Assembly: GCA_905339235.1 (NCBI GenBank)
Contig: CAJPFG010000031.1
Coordinates: forward strand, 1-64,000
Reading direction: 5' to 3'
DNA: 64,000 bases
Source of the DNA: Phycisphaerales bacterium
Lineage (GTDB): Bacteria; Planctomycetota; Phycisphaerae; Phycisphaerales; UBA1924
Below the pieces are notes generated by a model. It was given only the letters and a program-made list of their open reading frames with translations. It was not told the DNA's origin and did no database searches. Position 1 is the first letter of the stretch. Every line of letters begins with the position of its first letter. Positions 1 through 5,950 of the stretch are shown one piece after another. A program made the translations under genes and the position numbers.

Positions 1-130
1 ATTTCAACCGTCGGCAGATTCCCCCGACGTACGCGTACAGGTCCGGCTCGACGCGCTCCGGAATCATCGACGCGCGGCCCTTGGTCGAGAACGTGACGTG
101 CAACAGAATCTTCGTGAGCGTGGATGCCAT
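1..130 (-). CDS. REP-associated (IS200-like) transposase, N-terminal part
   Basis: Only the first 43 codons lie in the window; the gene runs off the left edge. The ATG at 130 begins MASTLTKILLHVTFSTKGR, which matches the opening beta-strand of Y1 (HUH) transposases of the RAYT group, where the strand is typically ...HLVFSTKxRxP.... The catalytic HxH and Tyr lie beyond the edge and cannot be checked. It closely resembles the truncated copy at 537-656 (MASTFTKLLVHIVFSTRNR) and more distantly the intact transposase at 5368-5817. A three-hairpin repeat lies immediately upstream, its nearest stem ending 19 nt before the ATG. RAYT proteins are thought to mobilise or maintain REP palindromes; that role here is inferred. 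Confidence 0.7.
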   Translation of the reverse strand, partial: MASTLTKILLHVTFSTKGRASMIPERVEPDLYAYVGGICRRLK

Positions 131-149
131 GCGCGGCAGGATACCACGA

Positions 150-257
150 GCAGCCCTTCAGGCTGCGACCCTCGCGCTCCGTTCTCCGGGGGTGTCACTC
201 CGGCGAAGACGCCTGCGCTCCACGCCCCGGCTACTTCCGGCCAGCCATTCGGGCTGA
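150..257 (-). repeat. Three-hairpin REP-like element, copy A (leader of the transposase at 1-130)
   Basis: Read on the minus strand towards the transposase start, three stems follow each other. H1 is CAGCC/GGCTG (242-256). H2 pairs the CCGGGG-type arms at 186-194 and 221-230 imperfectly. H3 is GCAGCC/GGCTGC (150-166). The order and spacing are those of copies B, C and D, while stem sequences differ. H3 ends 19 nt before the ATG at 130. Confidence 0.65.
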
Positions 258-413
258 AGATCGCCGATCCTTCCTCCGCCAGGGCGCAGCACATCGTTCA
301 GATTCGCCGCACCCGCGGCGGCATCTTGCCTCGTGTCCCTCCCCTTCGCGTGCCGCGCCGATCGCGCCGCGTGCTCGCACGGCCCGCTGCGCGGTTCCGT
401 CGCGCCCCTCCTC
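258..413. other. Spacer between repeat copies A and B
   Basis: GC-rich sequence without a convincing gene. All reading frames here have non-coding character, with high Arg/Pro/Ala content and no family resemblance. No promoter or terminator stands out. Confidence 0.5.
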
Positions 414-516
414 AGCCCGAAGGGCTCGGCCGTTCATAGCCGGGGGTGAAGCGACGAGTCCGCGAGGAGCGCCACCCCCGGAAAGCGTCCCCATCCCTCG
501 CAGCCTGCAAGGCTGC
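414..516 (+). repeat. Three-hairpin REP-like element, copy B
   Basis: H1 is AGCCC-gaa-GGGCT (414-426). H2 is CCGGGGGTG (440-448) paired with CACCCCCGG (473-481). H3 is GCAGCC/GGCTGC (500-516). Positions 437-482 (46 nt) are identical to 2669-2714 in copy C. H3 ends 20 nt before the GTG of the truncated transposase at 537, the same geometry as copies A and D. Confidence 0.75.
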
Positions 517-536
517 TCGTAGATACGCCGCCGCCC

Positions 537-656
537 GTGGCTTCGACTTTCACCAAACTCCTCGTTCACATCGTCTTTTCCACCAGGAACCGCAAGCCCG
601 TCATCCCCGCGGCTCTCGGCCTTCTCAGTCGGACGATTTCAGCCGCCGGCGAATAG
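537..656 (+). pseudogene. Truncated REP-associated transposase
   Basis: A GTG at 537 opens a 39-codon frame whose first ~26 residues (VASTFTKLLVHIVFSTRNRK...) match the N-terminus of RAYT/IS200-like transposases and the copy at 1-130. Similarity stops around 620, after which the frame reads through the antisense 3' end of the PEP-CTERM-like gene and stops at 654-656. HUH motif and catalytic tyrosine are absent, so it cannot be active. The junction lies at about 620-625, next to the stop codon of the neighbouring minus-strand gene. This suggests a deletion or insertion event fused the remnant to that gene's tail. Confidence 0.7.
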
Positions 657-1287
657 ACCCGGCCAGGCTGCCTGCCGCCACAAGCGCGACCGCTCCACCG
701 GGGCCGGGGACTGGGGTGCCTTCAACCGCGAACGCGGCCGGGCTGCCTCCCATGGATCTCCATGTCGAGCCGGAATCGTCACTGCCAAGGGCCACCTGTT
801 GAATGTGCGCGGCGGGGTTGCTGCCCGCGTCCCGAGCCGGCGGGAACGAGAAGGCGAGGCTCCACCGAACGATGGTGAGAGGACCCGGCTCGACCCCAGC
901 CACGACCCAGTATGCCGTGTCCGGCTGTAGCACAACCGGGGACTCGGGGGCGAACGCGTAGGCGGCGAAATCACCAATCCGGACGGTGGACGGCGTGAAA
1001 CTGATGATCTCCGAACTCGGCACTCCTCCGCCATCCGTGAACAGCCACAGGCGAACCGAGGCCTCGTGCACGCGTGCTTGAAACCTCGCGCGAACGGCAT
1101 CAATCGTCATCGGGGCAAACGACGGGTCTAGCACGAAGGAACTGGCGTAGCGAACAGTGGATGGGCCCATGCCCATCCCAATCGCTCCAGCACCCGACAG
1201 GTTCCCGACGATCAGATCCGCCCGGGCTTCGAGTCCCGCGGAGAAGCCGATGAATGCCACGGCGGACGCTCGGAGCATCGTTCTCAT
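625..1287 (-). CDS. Secreted PEP-CTERM-like protein with choice-of-anchor-type domain
   Basis: A 220-aa exported protein. Residues 1-24 form a signal peptide ending near ARA. The central region (about 70-160) contains STVRIGDFAAYAF and VVLQPDTAYWVVAG, the pattern of choice-of-anchor R domains found in bacterial surface proteins. The C-terminus has a PGPG motif (VPGPGGAVALVAAG), a short hydrophobic segment and a basic RRRLK tail, i.e. a PEP-CTERM-like sorting signal with Pro-Gly in place of the canonical PEP. Such tails are cleaved by exosortase; that enzyme is not in this window. Function is probably extracellular or envelope-associated; substrate unknown. Its 3' end abuts the truncated transposase. 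Confidence 0.75.
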   Translation of the reverse strand: MRTMLRASAVAFIGFSAGLEARADLIVGNLSGAGAIGMGMGPSTVRYASSFVLDPSFAPMTIDAVRARFQARVHEASVRLWLFTDGGGVPSSEIISFTPSTVRIGDFAAYAFAPESPVVLQPDTAYWVVAGVEPGPLTIVRWSLAFSFPPARDAGSNPAAHIQQVALGSDDSGSTWRSMGGSPAAFAVEGTPVPGPGGAVALVAAGSLAGSIRRRLKSSD

Positions 1288-1492
1288 AGAACCCGCTTCG
1301 GTTCGTCAGGCCGCCTCTCTTTGGAGATTGGCCATCGACACCCTCCGCTGCTCTCCTACCGCGGACGCCTCTCTCACCATACCTCTTCTCTCCTATGCCC
1401 TCTTATGCCTCCTATCTCCTGCCAAACCATGAACCCAACCGCCTATCCCATCAACACTTACACGAAATCAGCCCATACCAATCAAAATCCTA

Positions 1493-1521
1493 TTGACAGC
1501 AGCGTCCATTTACCGTACCAT
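1493..1521 (+). promoter_or_regulatory. Sigma70-type promoter for an apparently leaderless mRNA
   Basis: TTGACA (1493-1498), 17-nt spacer, TACCAT (1516-1521), with the ATG at 1531 only 9 nt after the -10 box. Transcription would start within about 3 nt of the start codon, and no Shine-Dalgarno is present. The same arrangement precedes the paralogue at 63857. Confidence 0.65.
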
Positions 1522-1530
1522 CGGTTTGGA

Positions 1531-2532
1531 ATGCCGTTCACCCACTTCAACCCCACCCCCGAAACCGCGGCCAAGGTCCTCGCCGACCTCACCCATCCCG
1601 CCAACTCCCTCCTCCACGTCGCCGCCCTCCACAACACCACCCCCGAAGCACTCGCCCTTTGGATCAACTCCGATGAGATCCAGGCCCGCCTCACCGCCCA
1701 GGGCCACGCCGCGGCCAGCATCACCCGCCTCCTCGCCGCGAACCACACCCAGATCGCACTCGAAGCCATCGTCACCGCCACGCGCGAATCCCGCGCCCTC
1801 CTCGCCGCCGCGCCGAAGCTCGCCCTCCCCACCGACGCCGACGCCGGACCTGAGGCGTCCTCGCCGAAGGTCCGGGTGAGCGCCACCACCGCGAGCGCGA
1901 ACGAGAACCCCGCCCCGCCTCCAACTCTCCGCGAGTACTACTTCCAACTCGAGTTCCGCCGCCGACTCGTCGAGTCCCTCCGCAAAAACTCCAACCTCAT
2001 CTTCCGCCTCACACGCTTCGAGTTCTTCGACCCCGGCGACCTCCCGCGCCCCGAATCCAAACCCCGCACCACGCGCCCCGCCCAACCCCCGCGCCCCGAC
2101 ATCAACCACGACCAACTCCTCCAACTCCTCACCCACATCGCACCCGCCGCCACGACCGCTTCCCCCGCCGCGCGCACCTCCAACCCCGCGCCGGCTCCGC
2201 GCGCCCCTCAACCCATCGCACACACCACGCCGGACGCCGGACCTGAGGCGTCCTCGCCGAAGGTCCGGGTCGAGTCCTCACCGAAGGCCCCGGTCGAGTC
2301 CTCCCCGAAGGTCCGGGTAAGCACCACACCCGCACCCGCGCCGCGCCCAGCCTCCAACAGCGCCGCTTCAAACACGTCCACACTCAAAGTCCGCACCGCG
2401 ATCCCGATCCCAACATCCGCGCCAGACACCGAGGCGCTCTCCAGCCCGCTCCCGCGCGACTCCCCACACCCCGGCCTCCCCCGCCCCCGCGCCCCAGCCT
2501 CCCTCCTCGCCGCCGCCGGGCGCTCTTCCTGA
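1531..2532 (+). CDS. Hypothetical protein of a paralogous family, HTH-like N-terminus and repetitive Pro/Ala-rich tail
   Basis: 333 aa. The start is placed at ATG 1531 because the paralogue at 63857 begins with the matching sequence (MPFTHFNPTPETAAKVLADL versus MSYTTFNPSPDAAAKVLDDL) and both have a promoter 9 nt upstream. Residues 25-55 (ALHNTTPEALALWINSDEI) look like a helix-turn-helix. Residues 130-170 contain a second conserved-looking helical block (LREYYFQLEFRRRLVESLRK). The remainder is low-complexity Pro/Ala/Thr sequence containing PDAGPEASSPKVRV twice, encoded by identical 38-nt DNA. I do not recognise a characterised family. A small regulatory or DNA-binding protein is a guess from the HTH-like region only. 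Confidence 0.65.
   Translation: MPFTHFNPTPETAAKVLADLTHPANSLLHVAALHNTTPEALALWINSDEIQARLTAQGHAAASITRLLAANHTQIALEAIVTATRESRALLAAAPKLALPTDADAGPEASSPKVRVSATTASANENPAPPPTLREYYFQLEFRRRLVESLRKNSNLIFRLTRFEFFDPGDLPRPESKPRTTRPAQPPRPDINHDQLLQLLTHIAPAATTASPAARTSNPAPAPRAPQPIAHTTPDAGPEASSPKVRVESSPKAPVESSPKVRVSTTPAPAPRPASNSAASNTSTLKVRTAIPIPTSAPDTEALSSPLPRDSPHPGLPRPRAPASLLAAAGRSS
1840..1877. repeat. 38-nt in-frame direct repeat, copy 1
   Basis: Identical to 2233-2270. It contains the inverted arms CGGACCT and AGGTCCG, so it could fold into a hairpin. It encodes DAGPEASSPKVRV within the gene at 1531-2532. Confidence 0.8.
2233..2318. repeat. 38-nt in-frame direct repeat, copy 2, followed by 24-nt tandem repeats
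   Basis: 2233-2270 duplicates 1840-1877. It is followed by two 24-nt units (2271-2294 and 2295-2318) each encoding (V/A)ESSPK-type peptide, so the repeat has expanded locally while keeping the reading frame. Confidence 0.8.
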
Positions 2533-2601
2533 ACCCAGCCCGCTTCAGTCCGCCACGGCAGTCTCTCAGGCCACGCCTTCTAGCGGCGGTCTGCAAGCAG
2601 G

Positions 2602-2620
2602 CAGGCCGCGACGCGGCCTG
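2602..2620. repeat. Perfect palindrome
   Basis: CAGGCCGC-gac-GCGGCCTG, an 8-bp stem with a 3-nt loop, in the gene-free stretch 2533-2861. It lies 27 nt before repeat copy C and may belong to that element. Confidence 0.7.
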
Positions 2621-2646
2621 AAGATCGTCTTCCTCCGCCCCTCCTG

Positions 2647-2747
2647 AGCCCGAAGGGCTTCTCGTGAGTAGCCGGGGGTGAAGCGACGAGTCCGCGAGGA
2701 GCGCCACCCCCGGACGGCGCGTCATCCTCCGCACCCTGTAAGGGTGC
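2647..2747 (+). repeat. Three-hairpin REP-like element, copy C (orphan)
   Basis: H1 AGCCC-gaa-GGGCT (2647-2659), H2 CCGGGGGTG (2672-2680) with CACCCCCGG (2705-2713), H3 GCACCCT-gta-AGGGTGC (2731-2747). A 46-nt core is identical to copy B. No transposase start follows at the expected ~20-nt distance, so this copy has either lost its gene or moved alone. The rest of the 2533-2861 gap shows nothing else. Confidence 0.75.
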
Positions 2748-2861
2748 TCGTGCCTGATCGACGCCCAGCAATCAAGAGAACTCGGACGTCGGCCGGGCCC
2801 TTTTTCTCACTGGAGACCTTACACTTCATCTGATCCAACGGCAGAGGAACGAGACTCGGAC

Positions 2862-3368
2862 ATGCACGGAACAGGTCGATGCGCGCGTTGTCAGGGGCAG
2901 TTTTCGTTTTCGATTTTTCACTCGGGGTTTGGCGATGACAGATTCGCGTACTGCGAGGATTGTGGAGGTCTCCTAACCGTGTCGGTTTACGACTGGCGCG
3001 GAGCGGCTGTAGTGGAGTCAGCCCGATCAAACCTCGCGATTGCCGCTTCGGTCGAGTCGAGTCTTCCACGGTGTTCCTGCGGTGGTGTGTTCCGGCGAGC
3101 GGCTGCTCCACGATGCCCTAAGTGCGGTGAGCCGCTTGATGCTGAAGCGGCACGGTCGTGGATTGAAGCAGCCTCTGTTCCGCAGTGGCGCTGGCAAGGG
3201 TCTTGGGAAGGAATCTACTGCCTCCGCATCGATGGCCGGATGCAGAGCATTGAACCGGGCTCCGCCTGCTTCCAACCGGAGTCCTCATGTTCGAATTGTG
3301 GCTACTCCCTCACCGGCCTCGCGCCGGGTTCGCCGTGCCCCGAGTGCGGCAAACGCGGCCAAGCCTGA
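2862..3368 (+). CDS. Multi-zinc-ribbon hypothetical protein
   Basis: 168 aa with four Cys clusters: CARC (7-10), CEDCG (about 32-36), CSC...CPKCG (about 71-88) and CSNCGYSLTGL...CPECG near the C-terminus. The last is the CGYxLxGL...CPECG ribbon common in planctomycete small proteins and is also present in the protein at 61774-62412. No catalytic domain or membrane segment is seen. Likely a zinc-binding accessory protein; role unknown. It stands alone on this strand between repeat copy C and the minus-strand genes. Confidence 0.7.
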   Translation: MHGTGRCARCQGQFSFSIFHSGFGDDRFAYCEDCGGLLTVSVYDWRGAAVVESARSNLAIAASVESSLPRCSCGGVFRRAAAPRCPKCGEPLDAEAARSWIEAASVPQWRWQGSWEGIYCLRIDGRMQSIEPGSACFQPESSCSNCGYSLTGLAPGSPCPECGKRGQA

Positions 3369-3369
3369 T

Positions 3370-3699
3370 CTACCGCTTCGACTCAAGCCCCGCAAGCCAA
3401 GCATCGGACGTGCTCACGTGCCAGAAGTCCGCGAACACCTCAACAACCCTTCGACGGCCATGATCGTCCAGGCACTCCACCAGGTACGGCACGCGCCCGC
3501 GCGAGTTCTGCCTCCCAAATCGAGCGAGCGGCTGTTGACATTCGATGCTCAGCACAAGGAGGTCCTTCGCCTGCACGAACGCTCGCACACGCGCACGATC
3601 CCGAAGTGTGGCCCACACCGACACGCCGACGGCCAGAACGGTGAACACGACGAACGCGAGCAATACCAAGAGGGCTGTCGTGGCTGATTCTCCTCCCAC
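3370..3699 (-). CDS. Small single-pass membrane protein
   Basis: About 109 aa if the GTG at 3699 is used. The frame is open further upstream, but there it overlaps the aminotransferase antisense-free spacer and reads as low-complexity Gly, so the start is uncertain. Residues ~6-27 (TTALLVLLAFVVFTVLAVGV) form a transmembrane helix. It is followed by a basic turn (RDRARVRAF) and a compact soluble domain ending at LAGLESKR. It lies just downstream of, and in the same direction as, the aminotransferase. No family recognised. Confidence 0.55.
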   Translation of the reverse strand: MGGESATTALLVLLAFVVFTVLAVGVSVWATLRDRARVRAFVQAKDLLVLSIECQQPLARFGRQNSRGRVPYLVECLDDHGRRRVVEVFADFWHVSTSDAWLAGLESKR

Positions 3700-3767
3700 T
3701 CCGAATCCAAACCCTGATCCCCCTCCGTGCCCCTCCGTGGCCCCCGTGTTGAACTCTCCGGCTCGAA

Positions 3768-5171
3768 CTACCTCTGCTCCCCAATCGCGATATCCAGCAC
3801 CCGGCACAGAAACTCGCAATCCGCCCGCGTGATGCACATCGGCGGCTTGATCCGCAGCACGTTCCCGTTCGGCCCGCCCTTGCCCACCAGCACGCCCAGG
3901 TCCTTGCACCGCTCGAACACCGCCGCGCACTTCGCGGTCGCCGGCGCCTTGCTCGTCCGGTCCTCCACGATCTCCACGCCCAGCATCAGCCCGCGGCCTC
4001 TTACATCCCCCACAATCCCATGCCGCTTCTGCAAATCCCGCAGCCCCTCCTGCAAATACGCCCCGATCTCCCGCGCCCGCTCCTGAATCTTCTCTTCCAG
4101 AATCACATCCAGCGTCGCCATCCCCTGCGCCATGCTCACCGGGTTGCCCCCGTACGTGTTGAAGTGCAGCCGCTTAGCCATCGCCGCGGCCACCTCCGGC
4201 TTCGCCACGCAGCACCCCAGCGGCGCCCCGTTCCCGATCCCCTTCGCCATCGTGACGATGTCGGGAACTACGCCCGCGCCCCCGATGCTCTCGAACCCCC
4301 AGAACGCATCGCCCATCCGCCCGAACCCGGTCTGCACCTCATCGCTGATGCACAGCCCGCCCGCGGCCCGGATGATCCTGTACACCTCCGCCAGATACCC
4401 CGGCGGCAGTTCGATGGTCCCGCCGACTCCCTGGATCGGCTCCGCAATGAACGCGGCCACCTGCCCCGGCGTGGCCGAGCGCAGCAGATCGAGCACATCC
4501 TCCGCGTACTTCCGCCCCGCGTCGGCGTCGTCGTACCCCCACTGCCCGCGGTACCGGTCCGGCAGCCGCGCGTGGTGAATCCCGAACCCGTGCGGGATCG
4601 GCTGCTTCCACGACTGGATCGCCGAGAGCCCCATCGTGAAGGAGGACATGCCGTGATACGCGTTACGCAGCGCGATGACGTCGAACGCCCCCGTCTTGCA
4701 CCGCGCCATCATGATCGCCAGGTCGTTCGCCTCTCCCCCCGAGTTCGTGAAGTAGCACACGCCCTTGTCCAGCCCCGAACCCTTCGGGAACGTCGAGACC
4801 AGTTTCTTGCCGAACTGCGCGATGTTGGGGTGCAGGTAGATGGTCGTCGTGTGCTGCAAGAGTTCGTTCTGCCGCCGCACCGCCTCCAGCACCTTGGGGT
4901 GGCAATGCCCCACGCTCACCGTCACGATCCCCGCGAACATGTCGAGGTACCGCCGCCCCTTCTCGTCGAAGAGGTACTGCATCTTCCCCTCGACGATCAT
5001 CACCGGGTCCTTGTAGTACGTGATGAGCGCGGGAGTGAGGAACTCCCGCCGCATCGCAAGGACCTCTTCCTTGCTGGGCCCGGTGTACGGCGCGGGCTTG
5101 TGGTCGAAGGGGGGAAGTTGCGGCGCAGCGCCGACACCGGGCGCGGATGGCTTGGAGGGTGCGGTGGTCAT
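3768..5171 (-). CDS. Class III aminotransferase (beta-alanine / beta-aminoisobutyrate or AGXT2-like)
   Basis: 467 aa, PLP-dependent fold type I. The N-terminus (APYTGPSKEEVLAMRREFL) strongly resembles alanine-glyoxylate aminotransferase 2 and (R)-3-amino-2-methylpropionate:pyruvate transaminase. The PLP-site Asp is in ISDEVQTGFGR, and the Schiff-base Lys is in the TMAKGIGNGAPLG motif. Length is normal for the family. The same region encodes an NCS1 permease, beta-ureidopropionase and methylmalonate-semialdehyde dehydrogenase, all on this strand. The best reading is therefore transamination of beta-alanine or beta-aminoisobutyrate to malonate or methylmalonate semialdehyde in reductive pyrimidine breakdown. 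Substrate specificity is inferred from context. Confidence 0.85.
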   Translation of the reverse strand: MTTAPSKPSAPGVGAAPQLPPFDHKPAPYTGPSKEEVLAMRREFLTPALITYYKDPVMIVEGKMQYLFDEKGRRYLDMFAGIVTVSVGHCHPKVLEAVRRQNELLQHTTTIYLHPNIAQFGKKLVSTFPKGSGLDKGVCYFTNSGGEANDLAIMMARCKTGAFDVIALRNAYHGMSSFTMGLSAIQSWKQPIPHGFGIHHARLPDRYRGQWGYDDADAGRKYAEDVLDLLRSATPGQVAAFIAEPIQGVGGTIELPPGYLAEVYRIIRAAGGLCISDEVQTGFGRMGDAFWGFESIGGAGVVPDIVTMAKGIGNGAPLGCCVAKPEVAAAMAKRLHFNTYGGNPVSMAQGMATLDVILEEKIQERAREIGAYLQEGLRDLQKRHGIVGDVRGRGLMLGVEIVEDRTSKAPATAKCAAVFERCKDLGVLVGKGGPNGNVLRIKPPMCITRADCEFLCRVLDIAIGEQR

Positions 5172-5243
5172 GGCAGATAGTACGAAGAACAGGCGAACAG
5201 GAGTGGAGCGAAACCGACCTCACTACCACAGGGGCCAGAACTC

Positions 5244-5346
5244 CTCATCCCGAAGGGATGAGCGATGGTTGCCAGGGGTGGCATTCACCCCTGGAAAGCG
5301 AGCCCCAACTCTCTCTTCCTCTTCCTTCCCTACCCCAGCGGGGTAG
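5244..5346 (+). repeat. Three-hairpin REP-like element, copy D (5' flank of intact transposase)
   Basis: H1 CTCATCCC-gaa-GGGATGAG (5244-5262), H2 CCAGGGGTG (5272-5280) with CACCCCTGG (5286-5294), H3 CTACCCC-agc-GGGGTAG (5330-5346). H3 ends 21 nt before the transposase ATG. The architecture is that of copies A-C, with compensatory changes in the stems. Confidence 0.8.
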
Positions 5347-5367
5347 ACGATTCGGTATGCTGCCGAC

Positions 5368-5817
5368 ATGCCAGGCTCATGGACACAGAACCTGTACCAC
5401 GCGGTCTTCAGCACCAAGCACCGCCTGCCGACGATCACGCCGGCGATCGAGGAGCGCCTGCACCCATTCATCGGCGGCATCCTGAAAGACTTGGAGTGCA
5501 CGCCGATCGCGATCAATGGCTTGAGCGACCACCTGCACTTCCTCGCGCGCTACCCCTCGACCCTCGCGCACGCCGACATGCTCCGACATGTGAAGAAGCG
5601 CTCGTCCGAGTGGATCCACGCGACGTTCAAGGACATGCAAGCCTTCGCGTGGCAGGAGGGCTATGGCGGGTTCACCGTGAGCAAGTCCGCGCTCGACGAT
5701 GTCGCCCAGTACATCCGCGATCAGAAGTTGCGGCACCAGAAGTTCGACTCGCTCACCGAGTTCAAGGAGTTGCTCCGGCTGAACGAGATCGAGTACGACC
5801 CGAAGTACCTGGAGTGA
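5368..5817 (+). CDS. REP-associated tyrosine transposase (IS200/IS605 Y1 family)
   Basis: 149 aa, complete for a short Y1_Tnp protein. The opening LYHAVFSTKHRLP is the family's first strand. The HUH metal-binding motif is HLHFL in LSDHLHFLAR, and the candidate catalytic tyrosine is in DVAQYIRDQKLRH. Y1 transposases nick and join single-stranded DNA at hairpins. The gene is bracketed by copies D and E of the three-hairpin repeat in inverted orientation, as expected of a RAYT-REP unit. It sits between the aminotransferase and permease genes, on the opposite strand, and appears to have inserted into a catabolic cluster. No frameshift is seen, so it may be active. Confidence 0.88.
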   Translation: MPGSWTQNLYHAVFSTKHRLPTITPAIEERLHPFIGGILKDLECTPIAINGLSDHLHFLARYPSTLAHADMLRHVKKRSSEWIHATFKDMQAFAWQEGYGGFTVSKSALDDVAQYIRDQKLRHQKFDSLTEFKELLRLNEIEYDPKYLE

Positions 5818-5827
5818 GGCCGAATCA

Positions 5828-5929
5828 CCTACCCCTACGGGGTAGGAACAAGAACCCGGAAATAGGAGAGGGGCCGCGCACCAGGGGTGCAAAGCCACCC
5901 CTGGCAACCATCGCCCATCCCTCCGGGAT
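5828..5929 (-). repeat. Three-hairpin REP-like element, copy E (3' flank, inverted)
   Basis: CCTACCCC-tac-GGGGTAGG (5828-5846), CCAGGGGTG (5881-5889) with CACCCCTGG (5896-5904), and ATCCC-tcc-GGGAT (5917-5929). It is the inverted counterpart of copy D on the other side of the transposase. The conserved linker gcgatggttgcc is shared between them in reverse complement. Confidence 0.8.
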
Positions 5930-5950
5930 AAAGAGTCCTGTCAGAGTGGT

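Noticed and set aside
98-802. Plus- and minus-strand frames across the left repeat region
   Set aside because: Overlapping frames with Arg/Pro-rich content; the DNA is explained by hairpin repeats, a truncated transposase and the PEP-CTERM-like gene.
4020-5180. Long plus-strand frame antisense to the aminotransferase
   Set aside because: Protein is Arg/Pro/His-rich with no domain; the minus-strand gene has complete PLP motifs.
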